Position numbers and translations under genes: made by a program. From Pseudoalteromonas sp. T1lg75 (GTDB lineage Bacteria > Pseudomonadota > Gammaproteobacteria > Enterobacterales > Alteromonadaceae), in assembly GCF_002964705.1 (NCBI RefSeq), contig NZ_PQCD01000033.1, forward strand, positions 429,757-493,756: a stretch of DNA of 64,000 nt, read 5' to 3'. The first letter of the stretch is position 1. Every line of letters begins with the position of its first letter. The notes under the pieces are model-generated. The model was not told where the DNA came from and did no database searches. It saw only the letters and a list, made by a program, of their open reading frames with translations. Positions 14,823 to 23,106 of this stretch are shown here, piece by piece.

Positions 14823-15740
14823 ATGGGCCGAATTATGACCGATATTCAGCAGCAGTCGCTTTTTATTGACCTCAATGCGTCGCAGCAATTACACCTGCGT
14901 TATATTGCCAAAGCCGATGCCTGTGGCCCAGCCGTGTTTTTTATGCATGGCGCAGTAGAAAACGGCAAAATTTTCTACACCCACAGCAACAAGGGCCTGG
15001 CGCCATTTTTGGCGCGGCAGGGTTACCGCTGTTATGTAGCCGACTTGGCAGGACGAGGAGAGAGTAAACCGGCCATTGGCCGCGGGTCAGCCTATGGTCA
15101 AACCGAGGCTATTTGCACCGAGATCCCCGCCTTTATCGACAAAATTACCGCCCATAGCGGTGCGTTTCCCCGTTTTTGGGTGGCGCACTCATGGGGCGGC
15201 GTGCTCTTTAACAGTGCCTTTGCCCGTTTTCCTGAATACGCCGAGCAGGTGAGCGCATGCGCCTACTTTGGTTCTAAACGTTCGCTCTATAACCGCCATC
15301 TGGGTAAATTTATTAAGGGCAATTTAATTTGGTATTGGCTCGCCCCTAAATATGCGCAGAAGCACGGCTACCTGCCTGCACGCCAGCTTAAGTGGGGCAG
15401 CGATAACGAAACCATTAAGTCGCACTATCAGAGCATGCAATGGGCCAAGGTGCAGCCCTGGGTCGACAGTGATGATGGCTTCGATTACGGCGCATCGCTG
15501 CGTCATAAAGCGTTACCGCCCATTTTGCATATCGCCGGGGTCAAGGATAAGTCTCTTGCCCAGCCCATCGATATTAAGAAGTTTATTCAGGAGTCCGGAG
15601 TCGGGCTGCAAGAGTTAAAAATTTATGGCCGCAGCCATGGTCATCACCATGATTATGGCCATATTGATATGCTTACTCACCCGCAGGCAGTGCGGGATCA
15701 GTTTCAGGATGTTGTGGCCTGGTTTGCACGACATGGCTAA
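14823..15740 (+). CDS. alpha/beta hydrolase
   Basis: This 305-residue alpha/beta-hydrolase fold protein has the nucleophile elbow HSWGG, with catalytic serine near residue 123. FMHGAVENG is the oxyanion-hole loop and the C-terminal GHHHDYGHIDM region supplies the likely catalytic histidine. The substrate (ester, lipid or lactone) cannot be deduced. ATG at 14835 (MTDIQQQ) is an equally plausible start. Its last 68 bp overlap the 3' end of the convergent sulfotransferase gene. Confidence 0.8.
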   Translation: MGRIMTDIQQQSLFIDLNASQQLHLRYIAKADACGPAVFFMHGAVENGKIFYTHSNKGLAPFLARQGYRCYVADLAGRGESKPAIGRGSAYGQTEAICTEIPAFIDKITAHSGAFPRFWVAHSWGGVLFNSAFARFPEYAEQVSACAYFGSKRSLYNRHLGKFIKGNLIWYWLAPKYAQKHGYLPARQLKWGSDNETIKSHYQSMQWAKVQPWVDSDDGFDYGASLRHKALPPILHIAGVKDKSLAQPIDIKKFIQESGVGLQELKIYGRSHGHHHDYGHIDMLTHPQAVRDQFQDVVAWFARHG

Positions 15741-17166
15741 AGCAGCCTAAAAACGCCTGTTCATACTCTTTATAGGCAAGGTTTGCGCCCTGGTAGAGCT
15801 TTTTTCGTACCTGAATTCGACTTAAGGTGGTAACCGCGCTGTTACTGCTGTGGTAATTAAGGCATTGCTCGGTGTAGACAATATCCAGCCAGGCGCATAG
15901 TTGGCGCAGTACCTGCTCCGGTTGCTCTATCAACTGCTCATAATGCTGGGTGTAAAGGCTGTCACCAACGCTCTGGCGCCAATGCTGCATCAGTCCCTCG
16001 TAGCCTTGATAATAGTCTTGCAGCATATCCATATCGCAGAAAAAGGCCTCATTGGCGCCAAAATAGTGGCCAAACACAGACCAGGCCATGGGATAAAAAC
16101 TGCGGCGCATGTCGATAAATAAAGCATTAGGAAACAGCGCCTTGATGGCACCGATTGCCTGAAAGTTGGCCGGCAGTTTATTGAGAATAAACTGATGGCC
16201 CAGCTGCTGCTTGGCGACTTCGTCAGCATACATCTGCCTGAGTTTTGAGCGCATCTCTGCATTCAAATCGGTCATACAGGCGGGAAAAGGGCGCTCTGTA
16301 ACGGCGCTAAGGTAGGCCATAAGTTTGCCGCTAAAAACCGGGTTTTCACCCAAGCTTGCCACCTTAGGGTGCTGGCATAGCATTTGTTCTAGCAGGGTTG
16401 AGCCGCTTCTGGGCATGCCGACGATAAACACGGGGGTGAAACTGGCCTTAATTCCATCGCGCTGGGAGCGAATAAAATCTGCGCTAAACAGGGTCTTAAT
16501 CTCATCAAGGTAGGAATCAAAGCCCTTTTTGCTAAAGGCTGGGCAGAGCTTGGCCTGTAACTTGTTGGCGAGACGATAATGGGCGAAGGCTTGATTCTTA
16601 TCGCCCACCTGATGATAGCTTTTACCTAAGGTGTAGTGGGCAACCACGTTGGCATGCTTATTTTGCGTGCCTCTGAGCAAGGTGTGCAGGCGGGCAATTT
16701 GCTCGCTGCCAATCGCGCTAGGGTCAAGGTGCGCCAGTTCATAATAGAGATACAGGGTGACATCCTGGTCCGGGCAGGCCAATCCAAGGGTGAGCGTATG
16801 CCTGGCCTGCTCCATAAACCCATACACCAACTGATGTTGAGCCAGGCGGTAAAAGGCTTCGCCATTATGCGGCGCGATTTTGCAGCAATAGTCCAGGATA
16901 GCGAAGGCATCTTGCTGTTTTTTAAGGGCATCAAAGGCATCGGCAAGGGCAAAGAGCGGCTCCAATACCTTGGGCAAACGCTGACAGGCTTTTTGAAGCA
17001 GGTACACGGCCTGTGGATACTTCTCCAAACGCATGGCGATGCGGCCCAAGCCGAACCAGGCTTCACCCTGATTGGGATTAGCCTCTAACAGCGACTTAAA
17101 ATGAAACTCAGCTTGTTTTAATTTGTTTTCGCCAAGCAGTCGGTTGGCATGCGCGAGTACATTCAT
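15673..17166 (-). CDS. TPR-containing sulfotransferase family protein
   Basis: This 497-residue protein has TPR-like helical repeats over roughly residues 1-220 (first repeat around QAEFHFKSLLEANPNQGEA). A sulfotransferase domain starts at about residue 245, with the PAPS-binding P-loop VGMPRSGSTLLEQ (G250 onward). Members transfer sulfate from PAPS to proteins or glycans; the acceptor here is unknown. It has no signal peptide. The gene lies downstream of the TonB receptor but a terminator at 17229-17250 separates them. Its C-terminal 22 codons overlap the convergent hydrolase gene. Confidence 0.85.
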   Translation of the reverse strand: MNVLAHANRLLGENKLKQAEFHFKSLLEANPNQGEAWFGLGRIAMRLEKYPQAVYLLQKACQRLPKVLEPLFALADAFDALKKQQDAFAILDYCCKIAPHNGEAFYRLAQHQLVYGFMEQARHTLTLGLACPDQDVTLYLYYELAHLDPSAIGSEQIARLHTLLRGTQNKHANVVAHYTLGKSYHQVGDKNQAFAHYRLANKLQAKLCPAFSKKGFDSYLDEIKTLFSADFIRSQRDGIKASFTPVFIVGMPRSGSTLLEQMLCQHPKVASLGENPVFSGKLMAYLSAVTERPFPACMTDLNAEMRSKLRQMYADEVAKQQLGHQFILNKLPANFQAIGAIKALFPNALFIDMRRSFYPMAWSVFGHYFGANEAFFCDMDMLQDYYQGYEGLMQHWRQSVGDSLYTQHYEQLIEQPEQVLRQLCAWLDIVYTEQCLNYHSSNSAVTTLSRIQVRKKLYQGANLAYKEYEQAFLGCFSHVVQTRPQHPETDPALPAGE

Positions 17167-17228
17167 ATTGTTTGTTTGCTGGTACGAGTAAATTCAACAT
17201 AACGCTCGGTGGTTACGAGCGCAAGCAT

Positions 17229-17250
17229 AAAAAAGCGGGCTGACGCCCGC
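17229..17250 (-). terminator. rho-independent terminator of the TonB receptor gene
   Basis: On the minus strand GCGGGC-GTCA-GCCCGC is followed by TTTTTT. It lies 29 bp after the stop of the TonB-dependent receptor gene. Confidence 0.85.
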
Positions 17251-17278
17251 AGTGGATGGTTAGGTTAAGGCTCGAGCC

Positions 17279-19861
17279 TTAGAAGCTATAAGAAGCCTTC
17301 AGATAGTAGTAGCCGCCATTAAACCCATAGGGTGAGGTTTCATAAAACTTACCGCCCCACTGGTTATTGGGAATGCCGGTCGCATCTTCGAAGTCGAGCG
17401 GCTCGCCTTCTTCATCAAAGATGTTTTGCGCACCCAGGGACAGGTCGATGTTATCGTTAACATGATAGGTTAACTCCATATCGAAGGTCACAGTGGCATC
17501 GGCCATTTTCGCCGTGGCGTCATAGTCTACGTGCACACCCTGGTACTCTCCATAATAATTGGCGCGCACAAAACCCGAGATGGACTCCCATTGCTGTGCC
17601 CAGGTGGCAGTCGCGCGATGGTTCGGTAGGTCGTCTTCAAGCCGACTTACCTTGAAGCCACCTGTGATTTCACTAAAGCGGGTAACCTCGGTTTCATTCC
17701 AGTTGTAGGCCAGGCTAAAGGTAGAAGAGCCATCGAGTAGGTCGGTACTGTAGTTGGCGACGACATCAACACCCTTGGTGGTGGTGTCGAAGTCATTGGT
17801 AAAGAAGCTGACCTGCGCCAACTGTTCAACGTTAGGTACGCCAGCTTCCTTCAGCCTTTGTCTGTCGTCATCGTCCAACTCGATTTTATCCGACTGACTG
17901 ATGCGGTCTTCAACATCTATGTTGTAGTAATCCACCGTCAGGAAGAAATCACCGTCCTGATACACCGCACCCAGGGTGTAGCTGTCGGACTCTTCCGGTT
18001 GCAGCTCTTCACCACCAAGCAATACGGCGATGGGGTTGGTCGGCGGCAGCAGGGCCGAGTCGACCAATACACCGCTGCTTAGGTTGGTTTGTACGTTACT
18101 GACATTGGCCTGGCCGACCGTGGGCGCCCTAAAGCCAGTGCTGAGTGAGCCGCGCAATGCCAACACATCGTTGATGGTGTAGTGGGCGGTGACCTTGTAG
18201 TTGGTGGTTGAGCCAAAGGTGTCGTAGTCTTCAAAACGCACCGCCCAGCCCATGAGTAGATCCTCGCTGAATAGGGTTTCTACGTCCACGTAAGCGGCAT
18301 AGTTTCGGCGGGTAAACTCGCCGGCTTGTGACGGTTTAAAGCCGGGGAAGCCGTTTGAGCCGATACTAAAGCCTTGATCGAAGAGCGGGCCAACCTCAAA
18401 GGACTGCTCGTCGCCGGAGATCACCGTAAAGGTTTCCTCACGCCATTCCAGGCCGCCGGCCAGGTTGGCATCGTCATACAGGCCCCAGTCAAAGGCTTTG
18501 CTGAGATCAAAGTTAAAGGTTTTCTCTAATTGCTCGTATTTACCAGGAGAGAAATCGCGCGGCGTATCCGGGCCCAATGAGGCGTTAATGGAGTCATAGA
18601 GGAAGTAACGTGAGGCATTGTAGCCGACCGAGGCGCTGGCGTCGTAGAACCAGCCGTGTAACCAGCCATCGGTAAATTCACCTTTCACCCCTGCGGTTAG
18701 CGAGGTATCAACGACATTACCGCCAAAATTAGGGGTGAAACCGCCGGGCAGCAACTCGTTAAAGGCGAAACAATCCGGGTTATTGGCAACGCGGTTAATG
18801 TATTCCGGGTTATCGAGCACGTTCTCATCAATAAGAATATCGGTAGGGCAGTTGCCGCTCATATCACCGGTTAAGTCACCAACGAGTAGCGTCTGACCTT
18901 CATCCGGGGAGTAAACGCCGGGGCGGGTGTGTGGGTTACGGTAGTAGAAACCGCCGCGAACATCACGCTCGGAATAGTTACCGAACATATAGAATTCATC
19001 ATCCTTGCTTAGTTGCAGGCCGATATTACCAAACACAGTGATGTCGTCATCGATCTCCGGCGAGCCCCAAATCTGTGCCGGATCCGCGACATCTGGCACG
19101 CCTGCGGCCGCGAGTTTTTCCGCATCGTAATGTTGAACGCTGCGGCTGGTGGCGTCGGCGTTTTTATACTGGAAGCTAAAGTTAGCGAAACCATCATCGG
19201 TAAATGGCAGGCCGATATTACCGGCAAGCTGGGTGGTATCGCCATCGCCCTCATAATACTGACCATGGCGCAGCTCCAGGGTGCCCCCTTCGCTGGCGTC
19301 TTTAAGCACAAAGTTCATCACCCCAGCGATGGCATCTGAACCGTATTGCGCCGCGGCACCATCGCGTAGCACTTCCACCTGCTTTAGGGCGATGCTGGGA
19401 ATAACCGAGATATCTGGGCCTTGGGCGCCGTCATTGATACCGCCGCCCAAGAAGGCAATGACCGAGGCACGGTGGCGACGTTTACCATTTAACAGCACCA
19501 AGGTGCTGTCCGAAGGCAGGCCACGAAGGTTCGCCGGGCGCACCAAGGTGGCGGCGTCGCTGATCGGGTTACCGTGCACGTTGAAAGACGGCACGCTGCC
19601 TTTTAGGACCTCCAACATATCCGAGTTGCCGGTTTTACCCAGCTCTTCGCCGCCGATGATATCGACCGGAACTGGAGAGCTACCGATGGAGCGGGGTGCC
19701 GAGCGCGAACCCACTACTGCGATTTTTTCAATATTCTTGATGTCTTCTGCTTTTGCATCGTCATCGGCCAGCGCCGCCGTGCTATGCATGGCCGCCAAGG
19801 CGGTTGTAGATAATAAGGCGCAGCGCACCGCCGCCTGTAACTTTCTGTACTTTAACTTCAT
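17279..19861 (-). CDS. TonB-dependent outer-membrane receptor
   Basis: This 860-residue protein has a signal peptide (positively charged start, hydrophobic core ALLSTTALAAMHSTAALA). A TonB-box-like segment IEKIAVVGSRSA precedes a plug domain with LLNGKRRHR and VEVLRDGAAAQYGSDAIAGVMNF. The long C-terminal beta-barrel ends in an aromatic residue (YLKASYSF). The ligand is not evident; this branch is common in Alteromonadales and often handles peptides or glycans. I placed the start at 19861 because the signal peptide begins there, behind GGGGGA; the frame stays open for 29 codons upstream. Proline and glycine in the plug match the family. Confidence 0.9.
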   Translation of the reverse strand: MKLKYRKLQAAVRCALLSTTALAAMHSTAALADDDAKAEDIKNIEKIAVVGSRSAPRSIGSSPVPVDIIGGEELGKTGNSDMLEVLKGSVPSFNVHGNPISDAATLVRPANLRGLPSDSTLVLLNGKRRHRASVIAFLGGGINDGAQGPDISVIPSIALKQVEVLRDGAAAQYGSDAIAGVMNFVLKDASEGGTLELRHGQYYEGDGDTTQLAGNIGLPFTDDGFANFSFQYKNADATSRSVQHYDAEKLAAAGVPDVADPAQIWGSPEIDDDITVFGNIGLQLSKDDEFYMFGNYSERDVRGGFYYRNPHTRPGVYSPDEGQTLLVGDLTGDMSGNCPTDILIDENVLDNPEYINRVANNPDCFAFNELLPGGFTPNFGGNVVDTSLTAGVKGEFTDGWLHGWFYDASASVGYNASRYFLYDSINASLGPDTPRDFSPGKYEQLEKTFNFDLSKAFDWGLYDDANLAGGLEWREETFTVISGDEQSFEVGPLFDQGFSIGSNGFPGFKPSQAGEFTRRNYAAYVDVETLFSEDLLMGWAVRFEDYDTFGSTTNYKVTAHYTINDVLALRGSLSTGFRAPTVGQANVSNVQTNLSSGVLVDSALLPPTNPIAVLLGGEELQPEESDSYTLGAVYQDGDFFLTVDYYNIDVEDRISQSDKIELDDDDRQRLKEAGVPNVEQLAQVSFFTNDFDTTTKGVDVVANYSTDLLDGSSTFSLAYNWNETEVTRFSEITGGFKVSRLEDDLPNHRATATWAQQWESISGFVRANYYGEYQGVHVDYDATAKMADATVTFDMELTYHVNDNIDLSLGAQNIFDEEGEPLDFEDATGIPNNQWGGKFYETSPYGFNGGYYYLKASYSF

Positions 19862-19908
19862 GTTTCGTCCCCCAGTCATATACAGATTCAGATTGCTTAT
19901 AGTTATTG

Positions 19909-19927
19909 TGTACATGTTATGTATACA
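19909..19927. promoter_or_regulatory. imperfect inverted repeat upstream of the TonB receptor
   Basis: TGTACAT-GTT-ATGTATA (with trailing CA) has 7-bp arms with one mismatch, about 50 bp upstream of the receptor start. Twelve bases of it (ATGTTATGTATA, 19914-19925) recur at 24313-24324 before the secreted amidohydrolase gene. It is a candidate regulator site, on weak grounds. Confidence 0.3.
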
Positions 19928-20084
19928 GATCGTTAACATTAAATTCAACAGTGGGTCACAAAAGTGTTGGGTGTGAGATGTTTTTATCCAAGGTAGGAGC
20001 AGTTGTCCGTCCTCGGTTACGGGAGCTAGTGAAACGCGCAGAAGTATGTGACAATGCGCAATCAGATCCCTAATTAAAGACAGT

Positions 20085-20474
20085 ATGCGAATCTATCGTT
20101 CGTTTCATCGCGCTCCACTGCGGGTGCTTATGATTTCGCGGCGCCGACAAAAGCTGAAATTGCGCCGTGCTATGGTCACGCTAAAATGGGCTCTTGCCCA
20201 AGAGCGGCAAGAAACAAGGGAAATGCTCGATATCTATAAGCGCTACACCAAGGGACAGGCGTCTAAACAAGACTTACAGGTAGCCAATAAACAATTTGTC
20301 GATATTCTTAAAGGCCTCGGCCTAGGGGTGTTTGCCGTGCTGCCGTTTGCACCTATCACCATTCCTCTGGTGGTCAAAATTGCGCACATGGTTGGCGTCG
20401 ATATCCTGCCGAGCTCCTTTAGCCACCCCAAACCGCCAAAGACCAAAGCGGACAACAAGCCTAAAGACGATTAA
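20085..20474 (+). CDS. LETM1-like small membrane protein
   Basis: This 129-residue protein has a basic N-terminus, an amphipathic helix region (KWALAQERQETREMLDIYKRY) and one hydrophobic segment, GLGLGVFAVLPFAPITIPLV, followed by VDILPSSF. The order small-basic, helix, LPFAPITIP, ILPSSF resembles the core of LETM1-domain proteins (mitochondrial inner membrane, ion homeostasis) in a short bacterial form. That is a tentative resemblance. It ends in a Lys/Pro-rich tail. It is divergent from the TonB receptor gene and convergent with thpR. Confidence 0.5.
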   Translation: MRIYRSFHRAPLRVLMISRRRQKLKLRRAMVTLKWALAQERQETREMLDIYKRYTKGQASKQDLQVANKQFVDILKGLGLGVFAVLPFAPITIPLVVKIAHMVGVDILPSSFSHPKPPKTKADNKPKDD

Positions 20475-20491
20475 CCGCGGCCAAGGCTGGG

Positions 20492-21025
20492 TTAGCGGCA
20501 GGCAAACTCGGCAAGTGGTAAATACACCAGTCCCTGGTCGTCACGGGTCGAGTGATACAGGGTGAAATGGTCAATCTCTAGTTGCAGTGGTGTTATCGGG
20601 CTATCGACGACAGGTGGCCTTTTAAGGTTGCGTGCCAGGGTGACATGGGGGCGATAACGCCGGTGTTGGTCCTCAATCTGTTGCTGCTTGGCCAGGGCTT
20701 TAAGGTCGCCAGCCAGATTCAACAAGCCAGGGTCGGGGGAGCTGGGTCGCAGGTGGAAGAGGCCGTTGTGTGGCCAGTAGTCATACTCATCCAAGCTTAA
20801 GGAAAAATGAGGTACCACCAAGTCGCCCGCATCCTTGATCAATTGCTGCGCCTGGGTGTGTTCAACCTGACCGAGAAACATCAAGGTTAAATGCCAGTTA
20901 CGGCACTGGGTTGGCGCCTTGCTGAGGGAAACATGGCGGTTTAACCAGTGATTGATGTGCTGTTTGTGCTCGGCGCTTAGCCCCAAGGCAAAAAACAGCC
21001 GACGTGCTTGCTCGCTAGGTCCCAT
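20492..21025 (-). CDS. thpR: RNA 2',3'-cyclic phosphodiesterase
   Basis: This 177-residue protein of the 2H phosphoesterase superfamily carries both catalytic HxTx motifs, HLTL (NWHLTLMFLG) and HVTL (YRPHVTLARN). It opens 2',3'-cyclic phosphates on RNA ends and was formerly called 2'-5' RNA ligase. RLFFALGLS at the N-terminus is typical. The stop lies 17 bp from the convergent LETM1-like gene. Confidence 0.9.
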   Translation of the reverse strand: MGPSEQARRLFFALGLSAEHKQHINHWLNRHVSLSKAPTQCRNWHLTLMFLGQVEHTQAQQLIKDAGDLVVPHFSLSLDEYDYWPHNGLFHLRPSSPDPGLLNLAGDLKALAKQQQIEDQHRRYRPHVTLARNLKRPPVVDSPITPLQLEIDHFTLYHSTRDDQGLVYLPLAEFACR

Positions 21026-21096
21026 GGCTTGGCTATATCATTTACTTTTTTAACTTGATATCCTGCTTATTATCAGTAATAAAAAGTGAGTCCGCA

Positions 21097-22467
21097 ATGA
21101 ATTTACTCATCAATAAACCTCGTCTCGACACCGCCTTAATCCCACTTTTCGTTTTTGACCAACAAGGCTGCGATGCTTGGTGCCAGGAGCAAGATGACTT
21201 TACCCGTACCTGGGTGGCCCGCTCACTGCAACAGCAACCCGGCCTGTGTGTGCTGCCGAACTCTGAAACTGGCGAGCCGCAAAGCGCTATTCTGGTGACC
21301 AATGATGGTGGGGATATGTGGGCCGCCGGTGATATCATTGGCAAACTCCCTAAGGGTGACTACCAATTACAAAATACCGCCAATGAGCGTGAAATCGCCC
21401 TGGGTTTTGTGCTGGGTGGTTATCAATTTAGCGGTTACAAGCAAATTCAGCAGCCGCAGGCGCGTTTGTTGATTGCTGACTCGGCCTTATATGATGAATT
21501 AGTGGCCTTAGTGGAGTCTACGCAACTGGTACGCGATTTGGTCAACACTCCGGCCGCAGACATGATGCCGCAGCATCTGAGCGAAGTCATGAGCGATCTG
21601 GCGCAACGTTTTGATGGTGAATTCAGTCAGTGGATAGGCGATGAGCTGCTAGAGCAAAATTATCCCACCATTCACCTGGTTGGCCGTGCCAGCGAAAATA
21701 AACCGCGTTTGCTCGACTTACGCTGGGGCAAGAAAGACGCGCCTAAGGTGACCCTGGTCGGTAAGGGCGTGTGTTTTGACTCTGGTGGTCTGGACTTAAA
21801 ACCTGCCGCCGGTATGCGCTTAATGAAAAAAGACATGGGCGGCGCCGCTCATGTTATTGGTCTTGCAAACCTGATCATGGCCATGGGTCTTAATATTCAA
21901 CTGCGTGTATTGGTTCCTGCGGTGGAAAACGCGGTCTCACGCAATGCGTTTCGCCCGGGTGACGTGGTAAAAACCCGCAAGGGCCTGACCGTGGAAATTG
22001 ATAATACCGATGCCGAAGGTCGTTTGGTGTTATGTGACGCTTTGGATGAGGCGCAACAGGATGAGCCGGATATGATCATCGACTTTGCTACTCTGACCGG
22101 CGCCATGCGTATTGCCTTGGGGACCGAACTGCCAGGCTTCTTTAGTAACGATGACGCTGTAGCCGAGGCTCTCACTCAAGCCGGTGAGCAAAGCCAAGAC
22201 CCGGTTTGGCGCATGCCCTTGTTCGCCCAATACAAAAACCTGCTGAAAAGCGATGTGGCGGACTTGACCAACTGCGCACCGGGCCCATTCGGTGGCGCCA
22301 TAACCGCAGCATTATATCTGCAGGAATTTATCGACGTGAAAACCCCTTGGGTGCACTTTGATGTGATGGCCTGGAACGTGCGCGCGCTGCCAGGTCGTCC
22401 GGTGGGCGGTGAAGCCTTTGGTATTCGTGCCGTGTACGCCATGCTGGCAGACAAATACGGGCGCTAG
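21097..22467 (+). CDS. M17 family leucyl aminopeptidase
   Basis: This 456-residue cytosolic metallopeptidase releases N-terminal residues from peptides. The M17 metal and catalytic motifs are present: GKGVCFDSGGLDLKP, MKKDMGGAAH and the family signature NTDAEGRLVL. It is shorter in its N-terminal domain than PepA and belongs to the PepB/YpdF-like M17 branch. I use ATG at 21097 (GTGAG just upstream); the frame is open 42 bp further up. A strong terminator follows at 22496-22521. Confidence 0.9.
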   Translation: MNLLINKPRLDTALIPLFVFDQQGCDAWCQEQDDFTRTWVARSLQQQPGLCVLPNSETGEPQSAILVTNDGGDMWAAGDIIGKLPKGDYQLQNTANEREIALGFVLGGYQFSGYKQIQQPQARLLIADSALYDELVALVESTQLVRDLVNTPAADMMPQHLSEVMSDLAQRFDGEFSQWIGDELLEQNYPTIHLVGRASENKPRLLDLRWGKKDAPKVTLVGKGVCFDSGGLDLKPAAGMRLMKKDMGGAAHVIGLANLIMAMGLNIQLRVLVPAVENAVSRNAFRPGDVVKTRKGLTVEIDNTDAEGRLVLCDALDEAQQDEPDMIIDFATLTGAMRIALGTELPGFFSNDDAVAEALTQAGEQSQDPVWRMPLFAQYKNLLKSDVADLTNCAPGPFGGAITAALYLQEFIDVKTPWVHFDVMAWNVRALPGRPVGGEAFGIRAVYAMLADKYGR

Positions 22468-22495
22468 GATTTAATCACCCGACATTACCTTACCT

Positions 22496-22521
22496 CGAGC
22501 CGCTTTTGCGGCTCGTTTTTT
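22496..22521 (+). terminator. rho-independent terminator of the M17 aminopeptidase gene
   Basis: CGAGCCGC-TTTT-GCGGCTCG followed by TTTTTT forms a perfect 8-bp GC-rich stem. A family-A repeat copy begins immediately after the T-run. Confidence 0.92.
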
Positions 22522-22569
22522 ATACCAACTCTGTTAAGTATGTGATTAGCTATTTAAGTGAATTGGTAT
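22522..22569. repeat. 48-bp internally deleted copy of the family-A repeat
   Basis: It reads ATACCAACTCTGTTAAG... to ...AATTGGTAT. The first about 25 bases equal the left end, and the last about 26 bases equal the right end, of the 162-bp copy at 9932-10093; the middle is missing. The junction lies at a short sequence shared by both sides (TGATTAG/TGATCAG), which suggests deletion between microhomologies. Its last base is the first base of the minus-strand stop codon of the next gene. Confidence 0.75.
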
Positions 22570-22967
22570 TATTCCCCTTCGGACTCGTCCTCGGGCTCAT
22601 TGAGCCAGGCTCTGGCCGCATCACCATCGGAAAAGTACTTTACCTCGCCGCTGGTAAACCAATTGGCGATGCGCGCCGCGTAATCCTGCCAGTCGTGACG
22701 GCCATAAAAGGCGATACGGCGAAATTGATGTCTGTGGGCAATACCAAGTTTAAAGTCATCCCACAGCGCATGTGCGGTAAAGCCTTCTAATTCACTGGCG
22801 TCGATAAACACATCGACGATGCGCTCATCCAATCCCTTCAGGGCATCATCAAACATCGGGGTGATCACTTCATAGTCGTGATGATCTAACTTGCCGACTA
22901 TTACCATGGAGATGTAAAAACGCGCTTTGGTGCGCTCTATACCTATGTGTAAACCATGACGTTGCAT
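22569..22967 (-). CDS. STAS/SpoIIAA-like protein
   Basis: This 132-residue protein resembles the SpoIIAA-like/STAS-SEC14 small cytoplasmic family (GKLDHHDYEVITPMFDDAL, VDVFIDASELEGFTAHALWDD, KIAFYGRHDW-like region). The fold is predicted; the function is unknown, perhaps lipid or anti-sigma-factor binding. The C-terminus is acidic (EPEDESEGE). The stop codon abuts the family-A repeat, which lies between it and the convergent aminopeptidase terminator. Confidence 0.7.
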   Translation of the reverse strand: MQRHGLHIGIERTKARFYISMVIVGKLDHHDYEVITPMFDDALKGLDERIVDVFIDASELEGFTAHALWDDFKLGIAHRHQFRRIAFYGRHDWQDYAARIANWFTSGEVKYFSDGDAARAWLNEPEDESEGE

Positions 22968-23049
22968 TTGCTGACCCTTATTGCGTGTTGAGGTGTTTAT
23001 TTAACATAGCAAAGGGTGGTGAGAACGCCGATGATGTAGCGCAATAAAA

Positions 23050-23082
23050 CAGCAAAAAGAAATGAGGCCGCGAGGGCGGCCT
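23050..23082 (-). terminator. probable terminator of the FabH-like gene
   Basis: On the minus strand AGGCCGC-CCTC-GCGGCCT is followed by a T-rich but interrupted run (CATTTCTTTTTG). The stem is strong and the U-tract imperfect. It lies 25 bp past the stop. Confidence 0.55.
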
Positions 23083-23106
23083 TGAAATGTTTGGCAGCAA
23101 GTGCCC

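Noticed and set aside
19281-19976. 231-codon plus-strand frame opposite the TonB receptor
   Set aside because: Antisense to a clear receptor gene with all family motifs; no recognisable domain and a composition expected from a shadow frame.
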